A stretch of DNA of 64,000 bases from Nissolia schottii (GCA_003254905.1 QANU01055553.1:365828-429827); one strand, 5' to 3'; numbered from the stretch's first letter, positions 47,401 to 58,800 are shown. Numbers and translations: made by a program. Notes: generated by a model not told the origin, from the letters alone.

Positions 47401-49001
47401 ACGCACGGCTCATATTTTATGTTTTAATAAAGAAAGGAAAAAAATTTTAACTGATCCATATTTTCAGTAAAAGTATTTTTGAGGATAATATAAGATTAAC
47501 AGTATTCCAACCAAAGCAATTAACAACCTGAGAGCATTGTTTACGACTTTGGCATAAACAAGTAGCAGGGATGTTACCTTTTGTATCGGAGTGGTCGGTC
47601 CAAGTGAGCCTGAGGACTATGCCGCATTATGCTTTCGAGCATGTTAATGGTGTATACTGCTACAGAGTTGCATGTGCTGAATTTATGTGCACTAGCCTTC
47701 TTGAGCCTGATCAACTCGAGATTTAGGGAGGTGCAGTAGTTCGGCCATGTCGCCCCGTACAGACAATACACGACGTTCCGTAAAGCCTGCGAATTTCGCA
47801 GAGCTCGTTAGGTAGATTGCCCGAGAGCAAACAAGATGGCAGATGAAGATACTCACGACTAGCACAGATTAAAATAAGTAGGCATTTTAGTATACCTTGA
47901 CACCTACAGATCTCCTGAGTGACATGGATCATGAATGAATCAATAACGGATAGTGATGCCCCATATGATCCCCACTGAGGATGCAGTGTTCTCACCCTAG
48001 TCATTTATGGTCCTTGGCGAGCACGACGAGTACATAAGAGAAGAGGAGGCGTCATGTGGCAATTGAAGGCCTCGGCGTCAAGAGGTTCCAGGGAAGCAAG
48101 CAACTGGACTACAGGTATGTCTACACATTGTGACTCTTAGGCATTTTGTACTTTGTATTTGCTAAATAGATTAGACATGCCATTAGTTCTTATATGCAGT
48201 AGATGTATATGTATATGAATAAGCAAATGCGTAACTATTTCTGGACCCACGTGAATGTATATATATATATGTGTATATGATTGAATGTTATGCACGATTT
48301 CCTTCGATGTCATTCAACGCTTAAGTCTTATAGACTCTATCGCTTGCTTATATATGTACGTCTTCTCGAACACGCATGACTCATATTTTATGTTTTAATA
48401 AAGAAAGGAAAAAATTTTAACTGATGCATATTTTTAGTAAAAGTGTCTTTTTGAGGATAATATAGGATAACAGTGTTCCAACCAAAGCAGTTAACAACGT
48501 GAGAGCATTGTTTACGACTTAGGCGTAAACAGGTAGCAGAGATGTTACCTTTGGAATCGGAGTGGTCAGTCCAAGCGAGCCTGTGGACTGTGCTGCATTA
48601 TACTTTCGATCATGTTAACGGTGTATACTGCTACTGAGTTGTATGTGCTGAATTTATGTGCACTAGCCTTCTTAAGCCTGATCAACTCGAGATTTAGGCA
48701 GGTGCAGTAGATTAGCCATGTCGCCCCGTACTGACAATGCACGACGTTCCGCATAGCCTGCGAATTTCGCAGAGCTCATTATGTAGATTGCCCGAGGGCG
48801 AACAAGATGGCAGATGAAGATACTCACAACTAGCATAGATTCAAATAAGTAGGGATTTTAGTATACCTTGGCACCTAGAGATCTCCTGAGTGACCTGGAT
48901 AATGAATGAATCAATAACGGATAGTTATGCCCCATATGATCCCACTGTGGATGCAGTGTTCTCATCCCTACTCATTTATGGTCCTTGTTGAGCACGACAA
49001 G
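34636..49001 (+). repeat. Satellite array block 1: ~970-bp units derived from a chromovirus LTR-PBS-gag junction
   Basis: Fifteen occurrences of the landmark GTCATGTGGCGATTGA (34652, 35598, 36428, 37393, 38358, 39333, 40266, 41237, 42214, 43185, 44172, 45144 variant, 46116, 47084, 48051 variant) give unit lengths of mostly 965-977 bp, with 830, 933 and 946 as exceptions. Each unit holds about 700 bp homologous to the 3' part of the chromovirus-like LTRs at 11044 and 20434. It then has TGTTAC, TGGTATCAGAG (tRNA-iMet PBS, e.g. 35127-35137), a leader of about 155 bp and an ATG frame MSPRTDNARRS..EPANFAELIR (e.g. from 35293) that looks like a gag start. The many ~61-codon frames per unit are by-products. 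Block 1 ends where the TR-GAG element inserted. Confidence 0.9.
35127..35137 (+). other. tRNA-iMet PBS remnant inside the first full satellite unit (representative)
   Basis: TGGTATCAGAG followed by T where the canonical PBS has C. It sits 3-5 bp after the LTR-end-like GATGTTAC. The same site recurs once in nearly every unit, for example 41744, 43705, 47580 (variant) and 63096. Confidence 0.7.
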
Positions 49002-50093
49002 TGATGAAAGCCTTTTTAAGCACTTTCTAAGATCTTGACCCAGCTTAGGTTTTGTCACAACTGTGCCAAGCTCGTAGAAAGCTTGTCTGCGCTTTTTTTG
49101 TTCAAATTAAATTTATATATATATCCTACTTTACGGCTTTAAGATTCCAAAAGAATCCAATTGCAGTATAGTCGGGTATAGTCGAATCCACAGAGAGTTG
49201 CAAAAATACCGTTCTTGAGTTCGTTTAATTAAACAATGGAGTGAAGGATTTGTTAGTTTTGTTTTAATAAACTAAATAAGGAAATAAACGATATAAAAGT
49301 AAATAGGGAACAAATCAGAGGTAGTTCAGGAGCTTGTTGGGAATTTTAATCACATCATAGTTTCGTGCATCCAGTTACTTATTACATAGAATTATCATTT
49401 GATTGCCCGCCACCAGTTCTTAACTTGTCACCACTTTCGCGCATGACAAGATCATAGGTTTCCTTTGTTAAGGCTGTTACTTTCGTATACAAGCTTTAAC
49501 AAAGTACGCCTGAGTTATTCAGATGTTAAAACGACAAACCTTTATTCCAGTTATGGCAACAAGGTTAGATGAATGATTTTGATCCGACTCTAATGATTGT
49601 AATTGTTCATTCACAATCTTCAAGCCTAGAATCTAGTTAAGCATCATGATGTTGATTTTAACTTGGTTATGACTTAATTAGTATAACAGTCGTTCATACA
49701 ACTAAGTCCCAAATCAAGAATCAAAACATTAGGCAAAGACTAGCATTAAGTGTAAATCATTCAAGCAAATCATAAGAAAAAGATAGATTCATATGTAATA
49801 GTTACATGGATACAAAGAAACTACAATAATGACCAAAATCCCAACAAAAAGAGGGTTAGGAACCCATCTTACAAGAGTATCTTGGAGGCAAGGTTTGGAC
49901 ACGTTACCAAGCCGTCATGGCAACGGCTTCGCCGAGCTTCCTCAATCTCCCGGCTCCTTCACAAGCCTCGTCTTTGTTCCTAACCTAACCTAACTATCGA
50001 AGCTTTGAAAGTACAAAAGAAATGAAGAAGAATGGTGTTTTGGGGGAGGGAATGGGATTATGGAAGATGTTCTCGGAATGGCCCCGGCCTCCT

Positions 50094-50103
50094 CTATTTA
50101 TAG
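50094..50103 (-). promoter_or_regulatory. TATA box, TR-GAG 3' LTR
   Basis: Minus strand CTATAAATAG, followed by AGGAGGCCGGGGCC. Same arrangement as in the 5' LTR. Confidence 0.55.
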
Positions 50104-50119
50104 GCAAAAATTGGTTACA

Positions 50120-50404
50120 TCGCTCAGCGGTTTGGTAGGCATCGCTGAGCGATTCAGCTCTTACCGCTGAGCGATATTGAGTTTATCGTTGAGCGATGTG
50201 TACTTTAGACGCGGCGACAGGCTGTCGTCATAAATGCTCCGGCGGCTGTGCAGTGGCGGCGCCACAATCCAGGTTGGCGCCAGCTGGTGCATTTAATGCG
50301 GTGGCGAAGGCGGCTGCTGACATACAACCGCTCAGCGGTACAGGTACCACCGCTGAGCTGTTCCTCTCTTATCACTGAGCAAGCCTCTCTGTCCGCTGAG
50401 CGAA
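50120..50404. repeat. GCTGAGCG-type motif cluster, TR-GAG 3' LTR
   Basis: About nine variants (CGCTCAGCGG, CGCTGAGCGAT, CCGCTGAGCGA, CGTTGAGCGAT, CCGCTCAGCGG, CCGCTGAGCTG, CACTGAGCAAG, CCGCTGAGCGA) directly upstream of the TATA box in element orientation. Confidence 0.75.
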
Positions 50405-50619
50405 GCCTTGCTGACTTCGTCTTTTGGTGCTCTTTTCCTTATTTGCCATTTTCTTCATCTTTCTATGGGATTATTCTTCAATAATTCTACTTGTATCCAT
50501 CTTCCAAAATATATTAGAAAACCTACAAAATACGGGGAATTCATTAGATAATTCGTTAAAAAGTTTGTAGATAAGTGCCATTTTAATATGTCAAATTTGT
50601 GTAAATTGGACACTTATCA

Positions 50620-50631
50620 CTCCCCCTAACT
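50620..50631 (-). other. Polypurine tract of the TR-GAG element
   Basis: Minus strand TTAGGGGGAG abuts the 3' LTR (TGATAAGTG). Confidence 0.6.
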
Positions 50632-52612
50632 TAAAACCTTGTTTGTCCTCAAATAAGAGGTAGTAGAATTTTTTTTTACAAGAGATCAATGCTTATGAAC
50701 ATTCGGTTAATGCAATGGATTGAAATGCTTCAAATAGTTTGAGCTTGAGACCATGTGAACATCATAGAAGAACCTAAACAAGTCAAATGCATAATTACTT
50801 GAATAGCATAAGCCAATCACTCTATCCAATGTCTTTTCCACCAAGGAAATTATCATTATGCACACAATGGTCAGTGGACCAGCGTGGGGTGAGTGTTTCC
50901 GCTCTCATCACCATTGGATTACAACAATTTAAATTTGTTACCTGTCTCTCCATTCAATTCAAAGTATGGTCATGCAAGGATCACAAAGGACTTGTAAGGG
51001 TTGTAATGGGGCTAGGGTACAAAGAACATTGGTTTTTCTGGATATGCAAATTTCCAATTAAGAGAGCAATGAAAACCATCTTCTTGTTGTTGCCTTTTCT
51101 TTCAACATTATTTCTTTTATCCTTTTCATTTCCTTTTTCTCTATCCCTTTTCTTTTTCTTCTTTTGTTTTGGGATAGAATATTTTCTTCTTTTCTTGATT
51201 TTGTTCTTTTTTTTTTTCAGTGTATCCACTCTCACTATTTCTTATTCTCACCTCCCCTTGACTTGGATCTTTGCACATAATCCAATTTGATTAATGCTCT
51301 CTTAATTTAGGAATTAAGGGGAGTCATTGTTTTTCTTTTTAAGCTCAAGGGATTATGAACAAAATTTCCTCATGTTAGGCTCAAATGGGGTGGCAAAGGA
51401 TGTTCCTAATTAAAGGTTGGCTTTATTTGGCCAAGTGGGTTTAAAATCTAAAGAACAAAATGCCTTAATCATCTCCTATTATTTCCATACAATTTATCAA
51501 AATTAGAGACTCAAACAAATCCAATTGTGCAAAACAATGGTGGTTCTCTCTATCTCACTTAGTGTTTAGACTCACTCCCTTACTTGGGTAGGTTTTAATT
51601 TCCTTGACTTGAAAACATCTTCAATGTTATGCTTATGCAACAAGTAGAAATGCATATAAACATGCTCATGGTATTTATGTATTCACAAAGGTCTATTATG
51701 GATATTGAAACAAGTCAATTCATGATGTGTTATGTTCATGCATCAAACCAAGTAAAATAAACTACTACTTTGTTTTTAAACAAACAAGTCTTAAGTCCAT
51801 ATTAAACTACTAAAGAATTAATTAATTAAGGTGCTAAAAATTAAAATGCTCCCTGTTTATGGTGAATTGCTTGAAGTAGTCTTCTTGATGTAATTTCTCC
51901 GTAGTTGTTCAAGCTACTTCATTTTGCTTCAATGTTTTGAGGAGATAGAGGCTCATCCTCCTTGAGAAATCATGCTCTTCGTCCTTCAGAAGTGTGTCTC
52001 TCTTTTGATGTTGTTAGGAAACTTCATTTGGTTGTTCTTCGGCCTGCAAGAACAATCAAAGAAAACTTCCTTTCTCCAAATAGCGTTAGAGAGATTATGG
52101 TTTTATTTTGAATCCTTGTTGTAGACAGAATTCCCTACAACTTGCGGACAGAAGTCCCCACTCAAGTGGTCAGAAGTTCCCACTCTTGTGGACAGAATTT
52201 CCCACAATGCTTTATGGATTCCAAATAAAACATCTTAAGGTGCTCTTTTTGAAAAGATTCTTTTCTTTGTCATTTCTTAAACACATAAGAATTATTTTTC
52301 ATTTAACTCTTGTGCACCTTCCTCAAATAACTTCTTCAAAGGTTTTAAAATCTGTCATTAAGGTTAGAAATAAAAAATGCTTCAAGTTTAGCTTCATTGA
52401 AAAAGGATTAGCATTTAAGAATTTCAAACCTAATTACAAGATTTAGAAAACCTTTCTTTTCTTTTTCACCATTTTATAAAAATATTCTTAACACCTTAGA
52501 TTAATTAACCTTTAAAATAAACTACTAAATAATAATAAAACTCACAAAAAACTCTGGGTTGCCTCCCAGACAGCGCTTTGTTTAACGTTGTTAGCCCAAC
52601 GCCTTTTTCTTT
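50632..52612 (-). other. Non-coding internal region of the TR-GAG element
   Basis: About 2 kb between gag and the polypurine tract without a pol or env remnant. 51080-51230 is T/C-rich on the plus strand, which creates a spurious Phe-rich 167-codon plus-strand frame. 52124-52207 holds a 22-23 bp tandem repeat. The start (CTTGTTTGTCCTCA) parallels the equivalent position of the Athila element (GCATGTCCTCATG), supporting a common origin. Confidence 0.6.
52124..52207. repeat. 22-23 bp tandem repeat, four copies
   Basis: GACAGAATTCCC, GACAGAAGTCCCC, GTCAGAAGTTCCC and GACAGAATTTCCC start at 52124, 52147, 52169 and 52191 within the TR-GAG non-coding region, each followed by a variant of ACTCNNGTG. 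Confidence 0.7.
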
Positions 52613-54070
52613 CTAGCTCTCCTCCTCATCATTGGTCCTCCTGTCACGGCAAGAGTCCTTGGGGTTCAGCTCTGGGTTGGCCGCAAATCTTCTTTTCTTC
52701 AACTCCGCTATATCAGTGGCTAATTGTCCCAATTGTATTTCCAAGTTCCTAATAGAGGCTTCGTTATTCTTTTGATTGATCATTGATTGTTGCATAAATT
52801 GATTAAACGTTTCCTCTATTTTGGAACTTGGATACACGGGAGGCTGATTCTGAAATGGGCGGGGTGGTTGGTACGGCTGTTGAGGAGCTTTGTTAAAGGA
52901 AGGACCTGGTTCTTGCCTCCATGGCTGATTGAAATTTTGATTTGGCCCCCTTTGGAAATTGTTCTGATAGGGTGGCCGTGGCTGGTTTTCAAGGAAGTGA
53001 ACTTCTTCTTCCCTGAAATGACAAATACTAGAAGGGTGATTGCCATTACAAATTTCACATAAAAATACCTGTTGCCTTTTTGCTTCACGGGCCTCTCTTA
53101 TTTGCTTTGGCAACTCTTCTAGGGCCTTTTTCACCTCGTCCACTTGTTGTTGGAGTTGCTTGTGTTGAGCATGAATGGTATCATTGGGCCCCAGCTCAAG
53201 CACTCCTCCTCTCCTAGGACCTCTGTTGTACTGGCCTTGTGGATCTGTCAAGGCCATGGAATCAATTATGGCAATGGCTTCCTCCGGTGTTTTGGACATA
53301 ATTTGTCCTCCGGCAGTAGCATCTAGCATGAGTTTGTGCTGTTGTTGGAGTCCGTTGCGGAAGATGTGGATTTGTGTGCGTGCATCAAACCCATGATTCG
53401 GGCACTTTCTCAGCATGGATTTGTAACGTTCCCAGGCTTCACAGAGACTTTCTCCCGGCGCCTGCACAAATGTAGAAATAGCAGTTTTCAAATCCATAAA
53501 TTTAGATTGAGAAAAGTATCTGCCGCAAAACTTCTCCTCCAACTGATCCCAGTTTGACAGAATATTTTGTGGCTGATCAAGCAACCACTCCTTAGCTTTT
53601 CCGATCAAGGTCAGGGGAAACATCCTTAAAAAGATGGATTCTTCATCAGCTTCCGTCATCCCCGCGGTTCCACAAAGTTCGTAGAACTTTGTCAGATGAG
53701 CATATGGATCCTCATGATCCAAACCTGCAAAAGGGTTAGCATATAATAATTGAACTAAACCAGGTTGCATCTGAGGTTGTCTTTGCGCTCCAGTTGTTCT
53801 GCTTATTCTTATAATGTTTCTAGGGGTAAAATTTACAAATCCCCTATTGTCACTGGCTCCTGTTGTGTTGCCAGCTCCAGCGTTATCACCATCTCCAGTA
53901 GTTTCAGCCATAGTTTCTTCTTGATTGGTTGAAGAAGTTGATGATGATGTTGTCTCTTGTTCCTGTCTTTGTTTGGCTAGTTTCTTTTTCTTCTTACTGT
54001 TTAGCTTTCTTGAAGTAGCTTCAATCTCCGGATCAAACTGTAATTGTTCTTTAGAAGCCTTACCTCGCAA
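52613..54070 (-). CDS. gag: Intact Gag protein of the TR-GAG element
   Basis: 485 codons, no interruption. Residues 1-80 are charged and then Ser/Thr/Gly-rich (a Lys run at 27-33). A capsid domain of Retrotrans_gag type follows: NPFAGLDHEDPYAHLTKFYELCG (112-134), FLRMFPLTLIGKAKEWL (146-162), WDQLEEKFCGRYF, GESLCEAWERYKSMLRKCPNHGF and TPEEAIAIIDSMA. A predicted coiled coil (HKQLQQQVDEVKKALEELPKQI) precedes a single knuckle, CEICNGNHPSSIC (CX2CX3HX4C, one residue shorter than the usual CX2CX4HX4C). The tail is Gln/Pro/Asn-rich with a heptad-like end (IRNLEIQLGQLATDIAELKKR). Gag would form virus-like particles and package element RNA. The start ATG lies 150 bp past the PBS. No protease region follows: the frame simply stops. 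Confidence 0.9.
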   Translation of the reverse strand: MRGKASKEQLQFDPEIEATSRKLNSKKKKKLAKQRQEQETTSSSTSSTNQEETMAETTGDGDNAGAGNTTGASDNRGFVNFTPRNIIRISRTTGAQRQPQMQPGLVQLLYANPFAGLDHEDPYAHLTKFYELCGTAGMTEADEESIFLRMFPLTLIGKAKEWLLDQPQNILSNWDQLEEKFCGRYFSQSKFMDLKTAISTFVQAPGESLCEAWERYKSMLRKCPNHGFDARTQIHIFRNGLQQQHKLMLDATAGGQIMSKTPEEAIAIIDSMALTDPQGQYNRGPRRGGVLELGPNDTIHAQHKQLQQQVDEVKKALEELPKQIREAREAKRQQVFLCEICNGNHPSSICHFREEEVHFLENQPRPPYQNNFQRGPNQNFNQPWRQEPGPSFNKAPQQPYQPPRPFQNQPPVYPSSKIEETFNQFMQQSMINQKNNEASIRNLEIQLGQLATDIAELKKRRFAANPELNPKDSCRDRRTNDEEES

Positions 54071-54220
54071 GAGCTAAAGAAATGTACACTCGCCAAATAA
54101 GATTAGAACAAGATAGTTCACAAAATAAAGAAAATAACAAAATAAGAACTATACATTATTTTATACATATTCACAATTGTTTAACTAAACAAAACTCAAG
54201 CGATGTATTTTTGACGCAAC

Positions 54221-54238
54221 TCCCCGGCAACGGCGCCA
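54221..54238 (-). other. Primer-binding site, tRNA-Asp, TR-GAG element
   Basis: TCCCCGGCAACGGCGCCA on the plus strand, identical to the Athila PBS at 10697-10714 and 4 bp from the 5' LTR. Confidence 0.9.
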
Positions 54239-55344
54239 AATTTGATGAAAGCCTTTTTAACCACTTTCTAAGATCTTGACCCAGCTTAGGTTTTGTCACA
54301 ACTGTGCCAAGCTCGTAGAAAGCTTGTCTGCGCTTTTGTTGTTCAAATTAATTTTATATATATCCTACTTTACGGCTTTCAGATTCCAAAGGAATCCAAT
54401 TGCAGTATAGTCGGGTATAGTCGAATCCACAGAAAGTTGCAAAAATACCGTTCTTGAGTTCGTTTAATTAAACAATGGAGTGAAGGATTTGATAGTTTTG
54501 TTTTAATAAGCTAAATAAGGAAGTAAACAACATAAAAGTAAATAGGGAACAAATCAGAGGTAGTTCAGGAGCTTGTTGGGAATTTTAATCACATCATAGT
54601 TTCGTGCATCTCGTTACTTATTACATAGAATTATCATTTGATTGCCCGCTACCAGTTCTTAACTTGTCACCACTTTCGCGCATGACAAGATCATAGGTTT
54701 CCTTTGTTAAGGTTGTTACTTTCGTATACAAGCTTTAACAAAGTACGCCTGAGTTATTCAGATGTTAAAACGGCAAACCTTTATTCCAGTTATGGCAACA
54801 AGGTTAGATGAATGATTTTGATCCGACTCTAATGATTGTAATTGTTCATTCACAATCTTCAAGCTTAGAATCTAGTTAAGCATCATGATGTTGATTTTAA
54901 CTTGGTTATGACTTAATTAGTATAACAGTCGTTCATACAACTAAGTCCCAAATCAAGAATCAAAACATTAGGCAAAGACTAGCATTAAGTGTAAATCATT
55001 CCAGCAAATCATAAGAAAAAGATAGATTCATATGTAATAGTTACATGGATACAAGGAAACTACAATAATGACCAAAATCCCAACAAAAAGAGGGTTAGCA
55101 ACCCATCTTATAGGAGTATCTTGGAGGCAAGGTTTGGACGCTTACCATGACACGTTAGCACGTCGTCATGGCCACGGCTTCGCCGAGCTTCCTCGATCTC
55201 CCGGCTCCTTCACAAGCCTCGTCTTTGTTCCTAACCTAACCTAACTACCTAAGCTTTGAAAGTACAAAAGAAATGAAGAAGAATGGTGTTTTGGGGGAAG
55301 GAATGGGATTATGGAAGATGTTCTCGGAATGGCCCCGGCCTCCT

Positions 55345-55354
55345 CTATTTATAG
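55345..55354 (-). promoter_or_regulatory. TATA box, TR-GAG 5' LTR
   Basis: Minus strand CTATAAATAG; candidate promoter for the element's transcript. Confidence 0.6.
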
Positions 55355-55371
55355 GCAAAAATTGGTTCCAT

Positions 55372-55674
55372 CGCTCAGCGGTTTGGTAGGCGTCGCTGAG
55401 TGATTCAGCTCTTACCGCTGAGCGATATTGAGTTTATCGCTGAGCGATGTGTACTTCAGACGCGGCGACAGGCTGTCATCATAAATGCTCCGGCGGCTGT
55501 GCAGTGGCGACGCCGACTTTGTCAGGGCGGCACCGCAATCCTGGTTGGCGCCAGCTGGTGCATTTAATGCGGTGGCGAAGGCGGCTGCCGACATACAACC
55601 GCTCAGCGGTACAGGTACCACCGCTGAGCGGTTCCTCTCTTATCGCTGAGCGAGCCTCTCTGTCTGCTGAACGA
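55372..55674. repeat. GCTGAGCG-type motif cluster, TR-GAG 5' LTR
   Basis: Same cluster as at 50120-50404. Several copies here are better matches to CCGCTGAGCGG (for example 55621-55631). Confidence 0.75.
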
Positions 55675-55890
55675 AGCCTTGCTGACTTCGTCTTTTTGTG
55701 CTCTTTTCCTTATTTGCCCTTTTCTTCATCTTTCTATGGGATTATTCTTCAATAATTCTACTTGTATCCATCTTCCAAAATATATTAGAAAACCTACAAA
55801 ATACGGGAAATTTATTAGATAATTCGTTAAAAAGTTTGTAGATAAGTGCCATTTTAATATGTCAAATTTGTGTAAATTGGGCACTTATCA

Positions 55891-58800
55891 ACGAGTACAC
55901 AGGAGATGAGGAGGCGTCGTGAGGCAATTGAAGGCCTCGGCATCAAGAGGTTCCAGGGAAGCAAGCAACTAGACTACAGGTATGTCTACGCATTGTGACT
56001 CTTAGGAAATTTGCACTTTTTATTTGCTAAATAAATTAGACATGCCATTAGTTCTTATATGCAGTAGATGTATATGTATATGTATAAGCAAATGCATAAC
56101 TATTTATGGACCCATGTGAATGTATATATATGTATATATGATGGAATGTTATGAACGATTTCCTTAAGTGTCATTAAACGCTTAAGTCTTATAGACTCTA
56201 TCGCTTGCTTATATATGTACGTCTTCTCGAACTTGCACGGCTCATATTCTATGTTTTAATAAAGAAAGGAAAAAAGTTTTTAACTAATCCATATTTTCAG
56301 TCAAAGAGTATTTTTAAGGATAATATGGGGTTAAAAGTATCCCAACCGAAGCAGTTAACAACTTGTGAGCATTGCTTATGACTTAAGCGTAAATAGGTAG
56401 CATGGATGTTACCTTTGGTATCAGAGTGGTCGGTCCAAGTGTTCCTGAGGGCTGTGCCGCATTATACTTTCGAGCATGTTAACGGTGTATACTGCTACAG
56501 ATTTGTGTCCTAAATTTATGTGCACTAACCTTCTTGAACCTGATCAACTCGAGATTTGTGCAGGTGCAGTAGATCAGCAATGTGGCCTTGTACAGACAAT
56601 GCACGATGTTCTGCAGAGCCTTGGAATTTCGCAGAGATCATTAGGTAGATTGCCCGAGAGGGAACAGGATGACAGATGATGATACTCACGACCAGCACAG
56701 ATCAAAATAAGTAGGGATTTTAGTATACCTTGACACCTAGAGATCTCCTGAGTGACCTGGATCATGAATGAATCAATAATGGATAGTTATGCCCGATATG
56801 ATCCCCATTGAGGAAGCAGTGTTCTCACCCCCACTCATTTATGGTTCTTGGCGAGTACGACGAGTACACAGGAGAGGAGGAGGCGTCATGTGACGATTGA
56901 ATGCCTCGGCGTCAAGAGTTTCTAGGGAAGCAAGCAGCTGGCCTACAGGTATGTCTATGCATTGTGACTCTTAGGCATTTTGTACTTTGTATTTGCTAAA
57001 TAGATTAGACATTCCATTAGTTCTTATATGCAGTAGATGTATATGTATAAGCAAATGCGTAACTATTTATGGATCCATGTGAATGTATATATATGTATAT
57101 ATGATGGAATGTTATGCACGATTTCCTTAGATGTCATTAAACGCATAAGTCTTATAGACTCTATCGCTTGCTTATATATGTACGTCTTCTCGAACACACA
57201 CGACTCATGTTTTTTGTTTTAATAAAGAAAGGAAAAAAATTTAACTGATCCATATTTTCAGTAAAAGAGTATTTTTGAGGACAATATAAGATTAACAGTA
57301 TTCTAACACAAGCAGTTAACAACCCGTGAGCATTGTTTAGGACTTAGGCGTAAACAGGTAACAGGGATGTTACCTTTGGTATCAGAGTGGTCGGTCCAAG
57401 TGAGCCTGAGGACTGTGCCGCATTATGCTTTCGATATTTGTGCAGGTGCAGTAGATCAACCATGTCACACCGTACAGACAATGCACGACATTCCGCAGAG
57501 TCTGGGAATTTCGCAAAGCTCATTAGGTAGATTGCCTCAGAGCGAACAAGATGGAAGATGAAGATAGTCACGACTAGTTCAGATTAAAAAAAGTAGGGAT
57601 TTTAGTATACCTTGACGCCTAGAGATCTTCTGAGTGACCTAGATCATGAAAGAATCAATAACGGATAGTTATGCCCGATATGATCCCCGCTGAGGACGCA
57701 GTGTTCTCACCCCCACTCATTTATGGTTCTTGGCGACCACGACGAGTACGCAAGAGAGGAGGAGGCGTCATGTGGCAGTTGAAGGGAAGCAAGCAGCAGG
57801 ACTACAGGTATGTCTACGCATTGTGACTCTTAGGCATTTTGTACTTTGTATTAACTAAATAGATTAGACATGCCATTAGTTCTTATATGCAGTAGATGTA
57901 TATGTATATGTACAAGCAAATGCGTAACTATTTTTGGACCCATGTCAATGTATATATATGTATATATGATGGAATGTTATGCAAGATTTCCTTAGATGTC
58001 ATTAAACGCTTAAGTCTTATAGACTCTATCGCTTGCTTATATGTGTACGTCTTCTCGAACACGCACAGCTCATATTTTATGTTTTAATAAAGAAAGGAAA
58101 AAAATTTTAACTGATCCATATTTTCAGTAAAGAGTATTTTTGAGGATAATATAGGATTAATAGTATTCCAACCAAAGCAGTTAACAACTTGTGAGCATTT
58201 TTTACGACTTAGGTGCAAACAAGTAGCAGGGATGTTACCTTTGGTATCAGAGTGGTCGGTCCAAGTGTGCCTGAGGATTGTGCCGCATTATGCTTTCGAG
58301 CATGTTAACGGTCTATGCTGCTACTGAGTTGTATGTGTTGAATTTATGTGCACTAGCCTTCTTGAGCCTGATCGACTCGAGATTTGTGCAGGTGCAGTAA
58401 ATCAGCCATGTCGCCCTGTGCAGACAATGCACGACGTTCCACAGAGCCTGGGAATTTTACAGAGCTGATTAGGTAGATTGCCTGAGAGCGAACAGGATGA
58501 CAGATGAAGATACTCACGACTAGCACAGATTAAAATAAGTAGGGTTTTAGTATACCTTGACACCTAGAGATCTCCTGAGTGACCTGGATCATGAATGAAT
58601 CAATAACGGATAGTTATGTCCGATATGATCCCCACTGAGGATGCAGTGTTCTCACCTTCACTCAATTATGGTTCTTGGCGAGCACGACGAGTACATAGGA
58701 GAGAAGGAGGCGTCGTGTGGCGATTGAAGGCCTCGGCGTCAAGAGGTTCCAGGGAAGCAAGCAGCTGGACTACAGGTATGTCTACGCATTGTGTCTCTTA

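Larger units (their letters stand above)
49002..50619 (-). repeat. 3' LTR of the TR-GAG element
   Basis: 1618 bp, TG...CA. TATA-like CTATAAATAG on the minus strand at 50094-50103 and motif cluster at 50120-50404. Confidence 0.9.
49002..55890 (-). mobile_element. Non-autonomous TR-GAG-type LTR retrotransposon inserted in the satellite
   Basis: LTRs at 49002-50619 and 54243-55890 start TGATGAAAGCC and end CACTTATCA (plus strand). Flanks ACAAG (48997-49001) and ACGAG (55891-55895) are the target duplication with one change; the surrounding satellite reads GCACGACGAGTACAC when joined. The minus-strand order is 5' LTR, tRNA-Asp PBS, one intact gag, 2 kb non-coding, polypurine tract, 3' LTR. There is no protease, RT, RNase H or integrase anywhere in the 3.6-kb interior. 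This matches the terminal-repeat-with-GAG class, mobilised by a related autonomous element. The LTRs look about 97% identical by eye apart from one ~30-bp indel, so insertion is fairly recent and later than array formation. Confidence 0.9.
54243..55890 (-). repeat. 5' LTR of the TR-GAG element
   Basis: 1648 bp, TG...CA. Contains a ~30-bp block (GCCGACTTTGTCAGGGCGG near 55511-55530) missing from the 3' LTR; otherwise the copies are nearly identical. Confidence 0.9.

Noticed and set aside
50787-51290. 167-codon plus-strand frame with a hydrophobic Phe/Leu/Ser-rich stretch
   Set aside because: It lies antisense in the TR-GAG non-coding region and is produced by a T/C-rich low-complexity run; no domain, no conservation evidence.
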